A model generated the notes under the pieces. That model saw only the letters and a list, made by a program, of their open reading frames with translations. It was not told the origin of the DNA and made no database searches. The position numbers and the translations under genes are program-made. A DNA stretch of 64,000 nucleotides from the NCBI RefSeq assembly GCF_003952945.1, contig NZ_QXGK01000008.1:32789-96788 (forward strand), written 5' to 3'. This DNA comes from Bifidobacterium samirii. GTDB lineage: Bacteria > Actinomycetota > Actinomycetes > Actinomycetales > Bifidobacteriaceae. Below, piece after piece: positions 45,410-54,507 of the stretch. The number at the start of each line of letters is the position of its first letter. Positions within the stretch are counted from its first letter, which is position 1.

Positions 45410-45427
45410 CCCGGAAAGGAGCCGCAC

Positions 45428-47047
45428 ATGCCCGAACCGACCCGGCCGCCGGCGTCGCTCGGCTTCCTGTTCGCCGCATGGACCCGCGCCCACTGCGTCA
45501 TCCCCTCCGGATACGACCTCAACAAGCCCTTCGCCCTGGTCGGATGGCAGCTCAGAAACGCCGTCGAATTCTACCGGGTCAAGGACGACGCGACGTTCAA
45601 CCCGTCACGTCCCGCCCAGGCCGCCGCGTTCGTCTGGCGCCGCGGCCAGATCGTCGGTGGCCAGAAACTCGGCAAATCCCCGTTCGGCGCCGCCGTGGCC
45701 TGCTTCGAGGCCGTCGGACCATGCGTGTTCCGCGGCCGCGCCGGCACGGACGACGAATTCCGCTGCGAGGACTGGGGATGCGGATGCGGCTTCACATACC
45801 GCTACCGGCCCGGCGAACCCATGGGCATGCCCCGGCGCACCGCGCTCGTCCAGCTCCTCGCCAACAGCGAGGAACAGACCGCCAACGTGTACCGTCCGCT
45901 GCAGACCATGGTGCGCAACGGCCGCCTCGACGACCTCATGAAGGTGCGCGAGGGGTTCATCCGCCTGCCCAACGGCGGCAGGATCGACCCCGTCACCGCG
46001 TCCGCCCGATCCAAGCTCGGCAACCCCGTCAACTTCGCCCTGTGCGACGAAAGCGGCGTGTACACGCGCCGCAGCGGCATGTTCGAGGTCGCCGACACCG
46101 TCCTGCGCGGCGTCACCGGCATGGACGGGCGCATGCTCGAACTGACCAACCCCTGGGACCCCATGGACGCGAGCTTCGGCCAGGCCACCTGGGAGTCGCC
46201 CGCCGACGACATCATGCGGTTCTTCCCCCGCCACGACCCCAACCTCGACTTCACCGACCCCGACGACCGGCGCCGGATCCTCGAATTCGTCTACAAGGGC
46301 TCCCCATGGGTCAACCTCGACAGCATCGAGGCGACCTGCCGCGAGCTCCTGCCCCGCGACCCCACCCAGGCGCGCCGCTTCTTCGGCTGCGAACTCGTCC
46401 AGGGCCTCGGCTCCTACATGCCCGAAGCGCTCTGGGACGACGGCGAGACCGAACGCGACCAGCCCGAGGACGGCACCGAGATCTGCCTGGGATTCGACGG
46501 CTCCCAATCCGGCGACTGGAGCGCCATCCGCGCCGAGACCATGGACGGATGGCGGTTCACCCCCACATACGGCGTCGACCGGCGGCCAACCGTCTGGAAC
46601 CCCGTCGCATGGGAGGGCCGCATCCCCCGAAGCGAGGTCGACGCCGCCGTGAGCGACCTGTTCGCCCACTACCGGGTGCAGCGCTTCTACTGCGACCCCC
46701 ACCTGTGGGAGTCGCTCATCGACGACTGGTCGCTGCGCTTCGGCGAGGACGTGGTCGTGCAATGGCCCACCAACCGCACCGGCCGCATGTACGACGCGCT
46801 CGTGCGCTTCCTGACCGACACCACCGACGGCACCACCACCCACAGCCCCGACCCGACGGCCAAGCTGCACATGATGGCCGCCCGCAAGATCGCCAAACCC
46901 GGCGACAAGTACGTGCTCGGCAAGCCGAGCGACAACCAGAAGATAGACATCGCCATGGCCGACATCCTCGCCCACGAGGCCGCCAGCGACATGCGCGCCC
47001 TGGGATGGCAGGACGCCGGCGACGCCGTCTACGTCCACGGATGGTAA
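45428..47047 (+). CDS. terL: Terminase large subunit
   Basis: A 539-residue packaging motor. A Walker A-like GGQKLGKS is near residue 77, Walker B is FALCDESG near 200, and the nuclease domain of RNase H fold has GFDGSQSGDWSAI (about 355), FYCDPHLWESLIDDW (about 422) and NQKIDIAMADILAHEA (about 500) for metal-binding acids. It translocates DNA into the prohead with ATP and cuts it. ATG 45428 is 18 bp after terS with GGAAAGGAG upstream. Confidence 0.93.
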   Translation: MPEPTRPPASLGFLFAAWTRAHCVIPSGYDLNKPFALVGWQLRNAVEFYRVKDDATFNPSRPAQAAAFVWRRGQIVGGQKLGKSPFGAAVACFEAVGPCVFRGRAGTDDEFRCEDWGCGCGFTYRYRPGEPMGMPRRTALVQLLANSEEQTANVYRPLQTMVRNGRLDDLMKVREGFIRLPNGGRIDPVTASARSKLGNPVNFALCDESGVYTRRSGMFEVADTVLRGVTGMDGRMLELTNPWDPMDASFGQATWESPADDIMRFFPRHDPNLDFTDPDDRRRILEFVYKGSPWVNLDSIEATCRELLPRDPTQARRFFGCELVQGLGSYMPEALWDDGETERDQPEDGTEICLGFDGSQSGDWSAIRAETMDGWRFTPTYGVDRRPTVWNPVAWEGRIPRSEVDAAVSDLFAHYRVQRFYCDPHLWESLIDDWSLRFGEDVVVQWPTNRTGRMYDALVRFLTDTTDGTTTHSPDPTAKLHMMAARKIAKPGDKYVLGKPSDNQKIDIAMADILAHEAASDMRALGWQDAGDAVYVHGW

Positions 47048-47055
47048 GGAGGACC

Positions 47056-48480
47056 ATGACCGGACCGCTCACCGCCAGCAGGCTGTCCGACGACGACGCC
47101 GGACTCGTCCGATCGCTCGCCTACAGGCTCGCCAGACTGCGCGGCACCCACCGCGAATGGGACGACTACTACCGGGGCGCCCAACGCCTCCAATCCATCG
47201 GCATCGCAGTGCCCCCGCAGCTGAGACCCTTCATCTTCCCCCTCAACTGGCCGCGCGTGACCGTCGACACCATCGTCCAACGCCAGCGCGTGCGCTCGTT
47301 CAGCATGCCCGACGACGAGACCGCCTCGCGCATGCTGCGCGAGATCTGGGAGGCCAACAACATGGAATCCCAGCAGGTCCTCAACCACACGGAGACCCGC
47401 GTCCAGGGCCACGGATTCGTCGCCGTGGGAGCCAACCCCCGCGACCCCGACCACCCCCTGATCACCGTCGAATCCGCGCGCAACATGATCGCCCGCGTCG
47501 ACCCGCGAGACGGGCGCGTCGAATGCGCGCTGCGCGTCTACGCCGACCAGTTCGCCCCCGGCCTCGCCCCCGAATACGCGACCCTGTACACGCCCGACTA
47601 CACGCTCTGGCTCGCCAAGGAGCACGGACGGTGGACGCTCACCGACCGCGACGACCACCACCTGGGCCGCACCCCCGTGGTCCAGTTCCTCAACCGGCCG
47701 CGCGTGGGCGACTGGCTCGGCGAAAGCGAGATGGCCGACGTGATCCGCCCCACCGACATGGCCGCACGCGCCGTCCTCGACATGCAGATCGCCATGGAGA
47801 CCCACGCCGTGCCCGGCAAATGGGCCATCGGCGTGAGCGACAACCAGATGATCGACCCCGACACCGGCCGGCCCGCCACCAAGATCCAGCAGTACTTCAA
47901 CAGCTTCACCACCACGAAGAACAAGGACGCCCGCTTCGGCCAGTTCGCCGCCAGCGACCTGACCAACTTCAAGACCGTCATCGACATGCTCTCCGAACAG
48001 GTCAGCGCCGTCACCGGCCTGCCCATGCGCTACTTCGGCCAGAACACGTCCAACCCGGCCGCCGAGGGCGCCATCCGCGCCGACGAGATGCGCCTGGTCA
48101 AGAACTGCGAGATGAAGAACGCGGTCGACGGCGACAGCTGGAGCCGAGTCATGGCCATCGCCTACCGGATCCGCACCGGCCGCGACCTCAACGAGAACCT
48201 CGTGCGCTGCGACTGGGACGACCCCAACACTCCCACCTACGCGCAGAAATCCGACGCCATCCAGAAGCTCATCGCCGCCGGCGTGCTCTCCCGCGAGGGC
48301 GCATGGGACGAACTCGGCTGGAGCGAGGCCCGCAAGGACAAGGAACGCGAATACTTCCGACGCCAAATCGCGGAGACCTACGCCCCGTACCTGAAGGAGG
48401 ACGCCTATGGGCCCGACGGCGAGCCAGACCTTGCCACCGGAGGCGCGCAGGCAGGCCAGACGGCTCCGCAGGCGCAGTAA
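47056..48480 (+). CDS. Portal protein (SPP1 Gp6-like)
   Basis: A 474-residue protein forming the dodecameric ring through which DNA enters the head. Typical features: IFPLNWPRVTVDTIVQRQRVRSF, GESEMADVIRPTDMAARAVLDM (central helix) and LPMRYFGQNTSNPAAEGAIRADEMRLVKNCEMKN, which fit the phage_prot_Gp6 family. ATG 47056 follows AAGGAGG. The last 74 bp overlap the next gene in another frame. Confidence 0.93.
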   Translation: MTGPLTASRLSDDDAGLVRSLAYRLARLRGTHREWDDYYRGAQRLQSIGIAVPPQLRPFIFPLNWPRVTVDTIVQRQRVRSFSMPDDETASRMLREIWEANNMESQQVLNHTETRVQGHGFVAVGANPRDPDHPLITVESARNMIARVDPRDGRVECALRVYADQFAPGLAPEYATLYTPDYTLWLAKEHGRWTLTDRDDHHLGRTPVVQFLNRPRVGDWLGESEMADVIRPTDMAARAVLDMQIAMETHAVPGKWAIGVSDNQMIDPDTGRPATKIQQYFNSFTTTKNKDARFGQFAASDLTNFKTVIDMLSEQVSAVTGLPMRYFGQNTSNPAAEGAIRADEMRLVKNCEMKNAVDGDSWSRVMAIAYRIRTGRDLNENLVRCDWDDPNTPTYAQKSDAIQKLIAAGVLSREGAWDELGWSEARKDKEREYFRRQIAETYAPYLKEDAYGPDGEPDLATGGAQAGQTAPQAQ

Positions 48481-49414
48481 CCGGCTGGGAATCGAGATCC
48501 TGCGCCTGTGGCGCCGCGACGCATCCGACGATCTCGCCGACTCGTTCGCCGCCATGATGCCAGACCTGTTCCAGGCGCTCGACCAAGCCCAATACGACAC
48601 CGCGGCCGACGCGCTCGCCTCGACCCCGACCATCATGCGCCTCCTCGACGGCACCGTCCCCGACCCCGACTACACGACCGACCCATGGCAGTGGGTCGGC
48701 GTCAACGGCAACGGCCGGAACACGCTCGACACCATGTGGAGCGCCGTCACCATCGGCAGACGCGACATCGCCGCTGGCACGCCCACGGACACCGTCCTCG
48801 ACCGCATCGGCATCACCCTCGTCATGCGCTCGCGCACCATGCTCGCCGACACGCACCGCTCCGCGTCCGCGGTCGCCGCCAGGGCGCGCCGGCCGTACGC
48901 GCGCTACGTGCGCTGCCTGACCCCGCCCTCGTGCGCCAGATGCGTGATCCTCGCAGGCAAGCCGTCCGGCGCGGAAGCGTTCCAACGGCACCCGAACTGC
49001 GACTGCACCGCCGTATACACCGAGCATCCGGAATCCGGGATGCTCACCGACCCGACCGGCTACCTCAACGGACTGGACGACGAGCAGCTCGCCCGCCTGC
49101 TCGGCAGGGCCGACGCGCGCGCCTACCGGGACGGCGCCGACATCTACCAGCTCGTCAACGCGCGCCGCAACGGCATCCGCCGCGCCCAGATCGGCGACGC
49201 GCGCATCAAGTACACGCTCGAAGGCACCACCCGGCGCGGCGCCGCCTCGCACCGGATGATCTCATCCGGCTACGCGAAGGACTTCGTCAAACGCGGCGGC
49301 CGCTGCACGCGCGCGGACCGGCCGCGCCTCATGCCCGAGACGATCTACGAACGCTGCGCCAACAACCCGCAGAAGGCCAAGGCGATGCTGTACGCCTACG
49401 GCTGGATCCGCTAG
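48407..49414 (+). CDS. MuF-like minor head protein
   Basis: A 335-residue minor capsid protein. The N-terminal part is helical and basic; the MuF-like core is ADTHRSASAVAARARRPYARYVRCLTPPSCARCVILAG with C-x2-C pairs and HPNCDCTAVYTEHPES. ATG 48407 has GGAGGA upstream, well inside the portal gene. Such proteins are injected or help assembly of the portal vertex. Confidence 0.85.
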   Translation: MGPTASQTLPPEARRQARRLRRRSNRLGIEILRLWRRDASDDLADSFAAMMPDLFQALDQAQYDTAADALASTPTIMRLLDGTVPDPDYTTDPWQWVGVNGNGRNTLDTMWSAVTIGRRDIAAGTPTDTVLDRIGITLVMRSRTMLADTHRSASAVAARARRPYARYVRCLTPPSCARCVILAGKPSGAEAFQRHPNCDCTAVYTEHPESGMLTDPTGYLNGLDDEQLARLLGRADARAYRDGADIYQLVNARRNGIRRAQIGDARIKYTLEGTTRRGAASHRMISSGYAKDFVKRGGRCTRADRPRLMPETIYERCANNPQKAKAMLYAYGWIR

Positions 49415-49482
49415 ACCCCCACCCGCGCCGCGACGGCGACGGGCGCTTGCCGAGCGACTCGGCACCCATGAAAGGACACACC

Positions 49483-50061
49483 ATGTTCAAGTTCGACCCC
49501 GACCGCAAGCCCTGGTACATGCGCATGCACGCCATCCGCCCCATCGAGGACCCCGCCGCCGCAGGCGGCTCCGACCCGGGCGATCCGAACGGCGGCGACC
49601 CGGATCCGGCCGCCCCGGCCGGCCACGACCCGGACGACCCGCTGGGCGAGGGCGGCATGAAGGCCCTCAAGGCCGAACGCGAGACCAACCGGCAGCTCAA
49701 GGCCCAGATCGCCCAGCTCGCCGAACAGGTCAAGGCGTTCGAGGACAAGGACAAGACCGAGGCCCAGAAGCAGGCCGAGGCGCTGCAGGCCGCGACGGCC
49801 ACTGCCGCCGAGGCGACCCTGAAGGCCACCCGATACGAGGTCGCGGCCGCCAAGGGCATCCCGCTCGACGCCGCCGCCCGCCTGCGCGGCGCCACCCGCG
49901 AGGAGATGGAGGCCGACGCCGACGACCTGCTCAGGCTCCTCGACCCCGACCGGGGCGAGGGACGCAACCCGGACCCGCCCAAGCCGGACCCGTCGCAGGG
50001 CAAGGGCGGCGACCCGCGCCCGTCCAGCCTGGCCGACGCGATCAGCAGACACTACAAGTAA
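49483..50061 (+). CDS. Head scaffolding protein
   Basis: A 192-residue protein with a Pro/Gly/Asp-rich N terminus, a long coiled coil (MKALKAERETNRQLKAQIAQ and on to LAEQVKAFEDKDKTEAQKQA), a helical domain (TREEMEADADDLLRLLD), and a Lys-ending capsid-binding tail (SLADAISRHYK). This matches phage minor structural GP20-type scaffolds. ATG 49483 has GAAAGGA upstream; an ATG 15 bp earlier is possible. Placed just before the capsid gene. Confidence 0.85.
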   Translation: MFKFDPDRKPWYMRMHAIRPIEDPAAAGGSDPGDPNGGDPDPAAPAGHDPDDPLGEGGMKALKAERETNRQLKAQIAQLAEQVKAFEDKDKTEAQKQAEALQAATATAAEATLKATRYEVAAAKGIPLDAAARLRGATREEMEADADDLLRLLDPDRGEGRNPDPPKPDPSQGKGGDPRPSSLADAISRHYK

Positions 50062-50079
50062 GCAAGAAAGGACCATGAC

Positions 50080-51060
50080 ATGGCCATCACCCTCGCCGAG
50101 GCGAAGAACAACGCGCTGGAGGACTACGATCCGTTCGTCATCGACGAATTCCGCAAGTCCAGCGCCATCCTCGACACCCTCATCTTCGACGACGCCGTCA
50201 ACCCCGCCGGCGGCGGCGCCACCCTCACCTACGGATACCGGCGCCTGACCACCCAGGCCACGGCCGAATTCCGCGAACTCAACAAGGAATACACGCCGCA
50301 GTCCGTCACCACCAGCAAGCACAGCGTCGACCTCGCCGTGCTCGGCGGCAGCTTCGAGATCGACCGCGTCCTGGCCGACGTCGGCCCGCGCACCAGCGAC
50401 GCGATCACCCTCAACATCGCCCAGAAGACCAAGGCCGCGACCTGCCAGTTCCAGGACGCCGTCATCAACGGCGACACCGCCGAGAACAAGGCCGCGTTCG
50501 ACGGCCTCGACAAGGCGCTGACCGGATCCGCCACCGAGATGAAGCCCGCCACCGGCAAGACCTTCGACTGGACCGACCTCGCCCAGGACAAGGGCTTCGC
50601 CGCGCTCGACACCCTCGACGAGTTCCTGGGCCTGCTCGACGGCACACCCACCGTCATCGTCGCCAACAAGAAGGCCCTCGCCCGCATCCGCTCCCTCGTC
50701 CGCCGCACCAGCATGTACGTGCGCGAACCCATCGCGGACCTCGTCGGCCAGAACGGACGCCCCATCGACCGCGAGACCTACGGCGGCATCACCTTCGCCG
50801 ATGCAGGAGAGAAGGCCGGCAGCAACGACCCGATCATCCCCGTCGGCTCTGACGGCACCACCGACATCTACGCCTACCGCGTCGGCCTCGACGGCTTCCA
50901 CGGCGTCACCACCACCGGCAGCCAGCTCGTACGCACCTGGCTGCCCGACTTCACCCAGGCCGGCGCCGTCAAGAAGGGCGAGGTCGAACTCGGCCCCGTC
51001 GCCGTGGCCCTCAAGGCCACCAAGGCTGCCGCCGTCCTCCGAGGCGTGAAGGTCCAGTGA
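50080..51060 (+). CDS. Major capsid protein (HK97 fold)
   Basis: A 326-residue shell protein. No delta domain, so scaffolding is supplied by the previous gene. TYGYRRLTTQATAEFRELNKEY (E-loop region), FEIDRVLADVGPRTSDA (spine helix) and TPTVIVANKKALARIRSLVRRT (A-domain) follow the HK97-fold pattern. ATG 50080 after AAGAAAGGA. It is usually the most abundant virion protein. Confidence 0.9.
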   Translation: MAITLAEAKNNALEDYDPFVIDEFRKSSAILDTLIFDDAVNPAGGGATLTYGYRRLTTQATAEFRELNKEYTPQSVTTSKHSVDLAVLGGSFEIDRVLADVGPRTSDAITLNIAQKTKAATCQFQDAVINGDTAENKAAFDGLDKALTGSATEMKPATGKTFDWTDLAQDKGFAALDTLDEFLGLLDGTPTVIVANKKALARIRSLVRRTSMYVREPIADLVGQNGRPIDRETYGGITFADAGEKAGSNDPIIPVGSDGTTDIYAYRVGLDGFHGVTTTGSQLVRTWLPDFTQAGAVKKGEVELGPVAVALKATKAAAVLRGVKVQ

Positions 51061-51299
51061 TGACCTACCGCATCGACGCACCCAACCGGCAGTACACCGG
51101 CCAGGTCGCCGGCATCGCCTTCCGCAACGGCACCGCCGACGGCCTGACCGACGTCCCCGACTACTTCCGCCGCCACACCGGCTACACCATCACCGACACC
51201 ACCCCGGAACCGGACGAAAACCCGGAACCGGAGACGGAACCGGCCGAGAAACCGGCCGCACGGAAACCACGGAAGACCACGACCACCGACCACGACTGA
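51060..51299 (+). CDS. Small head protein of unknown role
   Basis: A 79-residue protein whose ATG 51060 overlaps the capsid stop. RQYTGQVAGIAFRNGTADGL TDVPDYFRRHTGY reads as a compact head-associated domain; the second half is a Pro/Glu/Thr-rich tail ending in KPRKTTTTDHD. Small genes after the capsid gene often encode decoration or connector proteins; that is positional inference. Confidence 0.65.
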   Translation: MTYRIDAPNRQYTGQVAGIAFRNGTADGLTDVPDYFRRHTGYTITDTTPEPDENPEPETEPAEKPAARKPRKTTTTDHD

Positions 51300-51316
51300 C
51301 AGGAAGGAGGACGCGC

Positions 51317-51739
51317 ATGGCCTACGCGACCACACTCGACGTCGCCGACGAACTCGGCCACGACATCCAGGACAACACCCCGGAATCCCGGCAGATCACC
51401 AAATGGATCGAACGCGCCGAACGCACCATCCGCCTGCGCGTCCCCATCCTCGACCAATGGTGCACCGACCCCGACTACCTCGCCACCGTCATCGACATCG
51501 AATCCGCGGCAGTCGCCCGAAAAGCCCTCAACCCCGAAGGCATCCGCACCATCATGACCCAGATCGACGACGCCAACCTCCAGAAAACCATCGACACCAC
51601 CCGCTCCACCGGCGAAATCACCATCCTCGACACCGAATGGGAACTCCTCATGCGCACACCCGCCAGCGAATTCGGCACACTCACCGCCCAGACCGACCCA
51701 CAACCCATCCCATACCCCCACTACCCACCCGCCTACTGA
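51317..51739 (+). CDS. Head-tail connector protein (Gp15/Gp19-like)
   Basis: A 140-residue helical protein: TTLDVADELGHDIQDNTPES, KWIERAERTIRLRVPILDQW, and ESAAVARKALNPEGIR, the layout of phage Gp19/Gp15/Gp42-like head-completion proteins that bind under the portal ring. The coding strand is markedly C/A-rich here. ATG 51317 follows GGAAGGAGG. Confidence 0.8.
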   Translation: MAYATTLDVADELGHDIQDNTPESRQITKWIERAERTIRLRVPILDQWCTDPDYLATVIDIESAAVARKALNPEGIRTIMTQIDDANLQKTIDTTRSTGEITILDTEWELLMRTPASEFGTLTAQTDPQPIPYPHYPPAY

Positions 51740-51746
51740 CCCCACC

Positions 51747-52193
51747 ATGACCACCATGACACCCCTCACCGCCACACTCCCCGAACTCCAGGCGCTCGCC
51801 GAATCGCTGATGCGCGACGAGTTCCTCATCACCCGCCCCACGGGCCTGTCCGACACCGACCCGGACACCGGCGTCTCCACGCCGCGGCATGAGACCGTCT
51901 ACCGGGGGAGGGGCAAGCTGCAGACCAGCGGCGGCATCGCCGGCGACCAGACCGGCACGTCCGACAGGTCCGGCGGCATCGGCGGACAGGTCAGCGAATG
52001 GACCCTCTACCTGCACGTGCCGATAAGCGCCACAGGGCTGCGCGAACACGACCTCGCCGAATGCATCCGGTCCCGTGACCCCGACCTCGTCGGACGCCGG
52101 TTCCGCCTGGTGAACATGCAGTCGGAGAAGACGTACGCGACCGCACGACGCTGGAACGTGCGCGAGATACCCAACCCATGGAAGGACACATGA
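51747..52193 (+). CDS. Head-tail joining protein (DUF6093-like)
   Basis: A 148-residue protein with RDEFLITRPTGLSDTDPDTG, RHETVYRGRGKLQ and SEWTLYLHVPISATGLREHDLAECI, a beta-rich stopper-like domain as seen in DUF6093 actinophage proteins. ATG 51747 (or 51756) starts it. In the position of the head-closure stopper. Confidence 0.75.
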   Translation: MTTMTPLTATLPELQALAESLMRDEFLITRPTGLSDTDPDTGVSTPRHETVYRGRGKLQTSGGIAGDQTGTSDRSGGIGGQVSEWTLYLHVPISATGLREHDLAECIRSRDPDLVGRRFRLVNMQSEKTYATARRWNVREIPNPWKDT

Positions 52194-52576
52194 TGGGCAT
52201 GATCAGAGTCGACGCGAAGGCGCTGACGGCGCTCAACGAGCGGATCGCCAGGATCGCGACGCGCGCCAACCCCACCGTCACCGCCGTGATCAAACGCGGC
52301 GCCCAGAACATCAAGACCGCCGTCAAGAAGGACCTGAACACGTCCTCCAACCAGAAGTTCAGGAACATCCCCGTCTCCTACGAGATGCGCCCGTCCCTCC
52401 TGCACATCGAGGCCGACATCGCACCCCGGCGAGGCGGCAACGGCAACCTCGCGCCCATCGCGTTCTGGGGATCCTACAAGGGACACCCCGACCACAGGTT
52501 CTACGAGCACGGCGAGGACGAGTTCCCCAACACGTGCGAACACATCCGACAGGCGGTGAGGAAGGATTGGCTGTGA
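52190..52576 (+). CDS. HK97 gp10-like tail completion protein
   Basis: A 128-residue protein: AKALTALNERIARIATRANP, AVIKRGAQNIKTAVKKDLNTSS, and HIEADIAPRRGGNGNLAPIAFWGS, with a C-terminal EFPNTCEHIRQAVRKDWL. Helix then beta region then helix matches HK97 gp10. ATG 52190 overlaps the previous stop; an ATG 12 bp upstream is less likely. Confidence 0.8.
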   Translation: MMGMIRVDAKALTALNERIARIATRANPTVTAVIKRGAQNIKTAVKKDLNTSSNQKFRNIPVSYEMRPSLLHIEADIAPRRGGNGNLAPIAFWGSYKGHPDHRFYEHGEDEFPNTCEHIRQAVRKDWL

Positions 52577-52953
52577 ACGCCAACGAAGCCGCCCGGCGCG
52601 TCATGGCCCTGAAGCCCGCCCTGGACGGGTGGCGCGTGTACGAGCACACGGCCCACGGCGGCGCGCCCCCGTGGATCGTGCTCGGCGTCGACCAGACCGG
52701 CTGCGACGTCAACGAGGCCGTGAACGTGACCAGCCGACGGTTCACACTCACCGCCCGCATCGTCGGACACGACGCGCAGGGCGTGAACATCGTGTGCGAC
52801 AGGCTGCAGGACGCGTTCGACGGCCGACACCCCGACGGCATGGGCGCGCTCGTCCCGTACTCGGACTCCGGCGTGTACGCGTCAGAGCTGACGGACCCCG
52901 AAACCAGCCAGCAGTACCCGATGCGCGTCCTCACCTGGCGCTTCGGGGAATGA
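52573..52953 (+). CDS. Tail terminator-like protein
   Basis: A 126-residue protein from GTG 52573, overlapping the previous stop. EAARRVMALKPALDGWRVYE, then VNVTSRRFTLTARIVGHDAQ and GVNIVCDRLQDAF fit the alpha/beta fold of phage tail terminators (lambda gpU type). It would cap the tail tube at the right length. Confidence 0.72.
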   Translation: MNANEAARRVMALKPALDGWRVYEHTAHGGAPPWIVLGVDQTGCDVNEAVNVTSRRFTLTARIVGHDAQGVNIVCDRLQDAFDGRHPDGMGALVPYSDSGVYASELTDPETSQQYPMRVLTWRFGE

Positions 52954-52999
52954 GAGACCAGCCCGCCACGGCGGGACCACGACAACATAAGGAGCGACA

Positions 53000-53527
53000 A
53001 TGCCCAACAACGTGACCGCGCACCTCGAAGACGGGCGCGTCAAGACCGTCTTCGTCCAGACCATCAAGGACATGGCCAAGCCCACCGTGGCCGAACTCAC
53101 GGCCGACGTGCTCGACCTGTCCTACTGGCTCACCGCCGACGGATGGAAGCTCGACCACAGCCAGGACATGATCGACGACGACCGCGAGGGCGCCGCCGCG
53201 GTCGGCCAGATCCCCGGCCAGGAGAAATACGAGAACGGCACCCTGCAGGTCATCGACAACGTCAACATCGGCATCGGATCCACCAAGGAGACCAACGAGG
53301 CCATCGAGAAGCTGACCGCCGGCACCCAGGGCTACATCGTGCGCCGCCGCGGCCTGCCCACGGACGACGCGTTCGCCGAAGGCCAGACCGTCAGCGTTTT
53401 CAAGGTGACCATCGGCATCAAGACGCCGGTCGCCCACGCCGCCAACCAGCGCCAGATGAGCACCATCAGCTTCTCCGCCGCCCCGGGCTCCCAGGACGAG
53501 ACCGCCACCGTCACCGCCGGCAAGTGA
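53000..53527 (+). CDS. Major tail tube protein
   Basis: A 175-residue beta-rich protein: KTVFVQTIKDMAKPTVAELT, LSYWLTADGWKLDHSQ, EKYENGTLQVIDNVNIGIGS, and VSVFKVTIGIKTPVAHAANQ. The layout is that of phage major tail proteins preceding the chaperone genes. It polymerises as hexameric rings to form the tube. ATG 53000 follows AAGGAG. Confidence 0.85.
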   Translation: MPNNVTAHLEDGRVKTVFVQTIKDMAKPTVAELTADVLDLSYWLTADGWKLDHSQDMIDDDREGAAAVGQIPGQEKYENGTLQVIDNVNIGIGSTKETNEAIEKLTAGTQGYIVRRRGLPTDDAFAEGQTVSVFKVTIGIKTPVAHAANQRQMSTISFSAAPGSQDETATVTAGK

Positions 53528-53595
53528 CACCGGGCGCGCCGCGGAACCCCCGCGGCGCGCCGCCATGACCACCACAGCATGAAAAGGAACCCCGC

Positions 53596-54120
53596 ATGGA
53601 ACTGAAAGTCTCCACGCCGACCGCACGGGTCGGCATCGTCACCGACCTGACCGCGCTGCGCGACTCGATCGACCTGACCAACCGCATCACCACGCTGGAC
53701 GAACCCGCCCAGGACATGACCGAACACGAGACGGCCGCCCTGGCACGCGAACGCGAGAACCTCCTCGAATCACTCGCGCAGACCGTGCAGGCCGTGGAGG
53801 CCAGCACGATCACCCTCACCCTCAAGGGCCTGAAATCCAACGAATGGAACCAGATCGTCACCCGCTGCACGACCACCGCCGACGGACGCCAGACCCGCGA
53901 CCTCGCCCGACTCGCCCTCCTCGCCGTCCCGCGCATGGTCCAGAACGTCACCGACGCGAACGGCACCATGGTCGACACGGACGAGACCGCCATCACCACA
54001 CTCGTGGACAGCCTCACCGACACGCAGACCGCCGAACTCCTCACCACCGTCCAGGAGCTCAACACGCCCGTCTCCTCACTCCCAAAAGAGACTCTGACCC
54101 TGCTCTCGTCGACGACCTGA
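53596..54120 (+). CDS. Tail assembly chaperone, short (G-like) form
   Basis: A 174-residue protein: the first product of the chaperone gene pair that lies between tail tube and tape measure genes in nearly all long-tailed phages. Helical with LTLKGLKSNEWNQIVTRCTT as a strand-turn-helix core. It ends at TGA 54118-54120 if no frameshift occurs. ATG 53596 follows AAAAGGA. Confidence 0.85.
   Translation: MELKVSTPTARVGIVTDLTALRDSIDLTNRITTLDEPAQDMTEHETAALARERENLLESLAQTVQAVEASTITLTLKGLKSNEWNQIVTRCTTTADGRQTRDLARLALLAVPRMVQNVTDANGTMVDTDETAITTLVDSLTDTQTAELLTTVQELNTPVSSLPKETLTLLSSTT
54081..54087 (+). other. Programmed -1 frameshift site CCCAAAA
   Basis: In the zero frame the codons read CTC CCA AAA GAG; slipping back one base gives AAA then AGA. 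CCCAAAA is a XXXYYYZ-type slippery sequence (C CCA AAA), located 33 bp before the zero-frame stop. After slippage the frame stays open to 54497. Confidence 0.85.
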
Positions 54121-54497
54121 CCCGCGCACTGCGCACCCGACCCGACCTGCTGGCCGAACTGAGGTGCGCCAAAGGCCTGGGCATCAGCCTCAAACGATTC
54201 CACGGATGGACCCCCACCATCGAGGACCCCGTCGAATGGGACGACACGGAACAGGCATGGATGCTCGCCCTCCAAGCCTACGAAAGCCAGGTATGCCCGC
54301 TGTGCGGCATGCACACCTCCACCTGCCACGACGAGGAGAGCGTGACCAGCCTCTACCGGACCGGACGCGTGGAGGTCTGCTTCGCCACCCAAATGCGCAA
54401 CCGCGCCATCCAGGAATTCGAATCGTCCGGCACCGTCCCCGACGACATGCGCGGCGCCGTCACCACCACGCTCACCCCCAGACCACCCGCCACATGA
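54087..54497 (+). CDS. Tail assembly chaperone, frameshift extension (GT-like)
   Basis: The -1-frame extension has no start codon with a ribosome-binding site and is open from before the slippery site to 54497. Joined at 54087 it gives a fusion of about 300 residues (164 plus 136). The extension contains RALRTRPDLLAELRCAKG, RFHGWTPTIEDPVEWDDTEQ and VCPLCGMHTSTCHDE with two Cys-x2-Cys-like pairs, as seen in GT proteins of actinophages. The fusion binds the tape measure during tail assembly. Confidence 0.82.
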   Translation, partial: RDSDPALVDDLTRALRTRPDLLAELRCAKGLGISLKRFHGWTPTIEDPVEWDDTEQAWMLALQAYESQVCPLCGMHTSTCHDEESVTSLYRTGRVEVCFATQMRNRAIQEFESSGTVPDDMRGAVTTTLTPRPPAT

Positions 54498-54507
54498 GAG
54501 GAACCGC

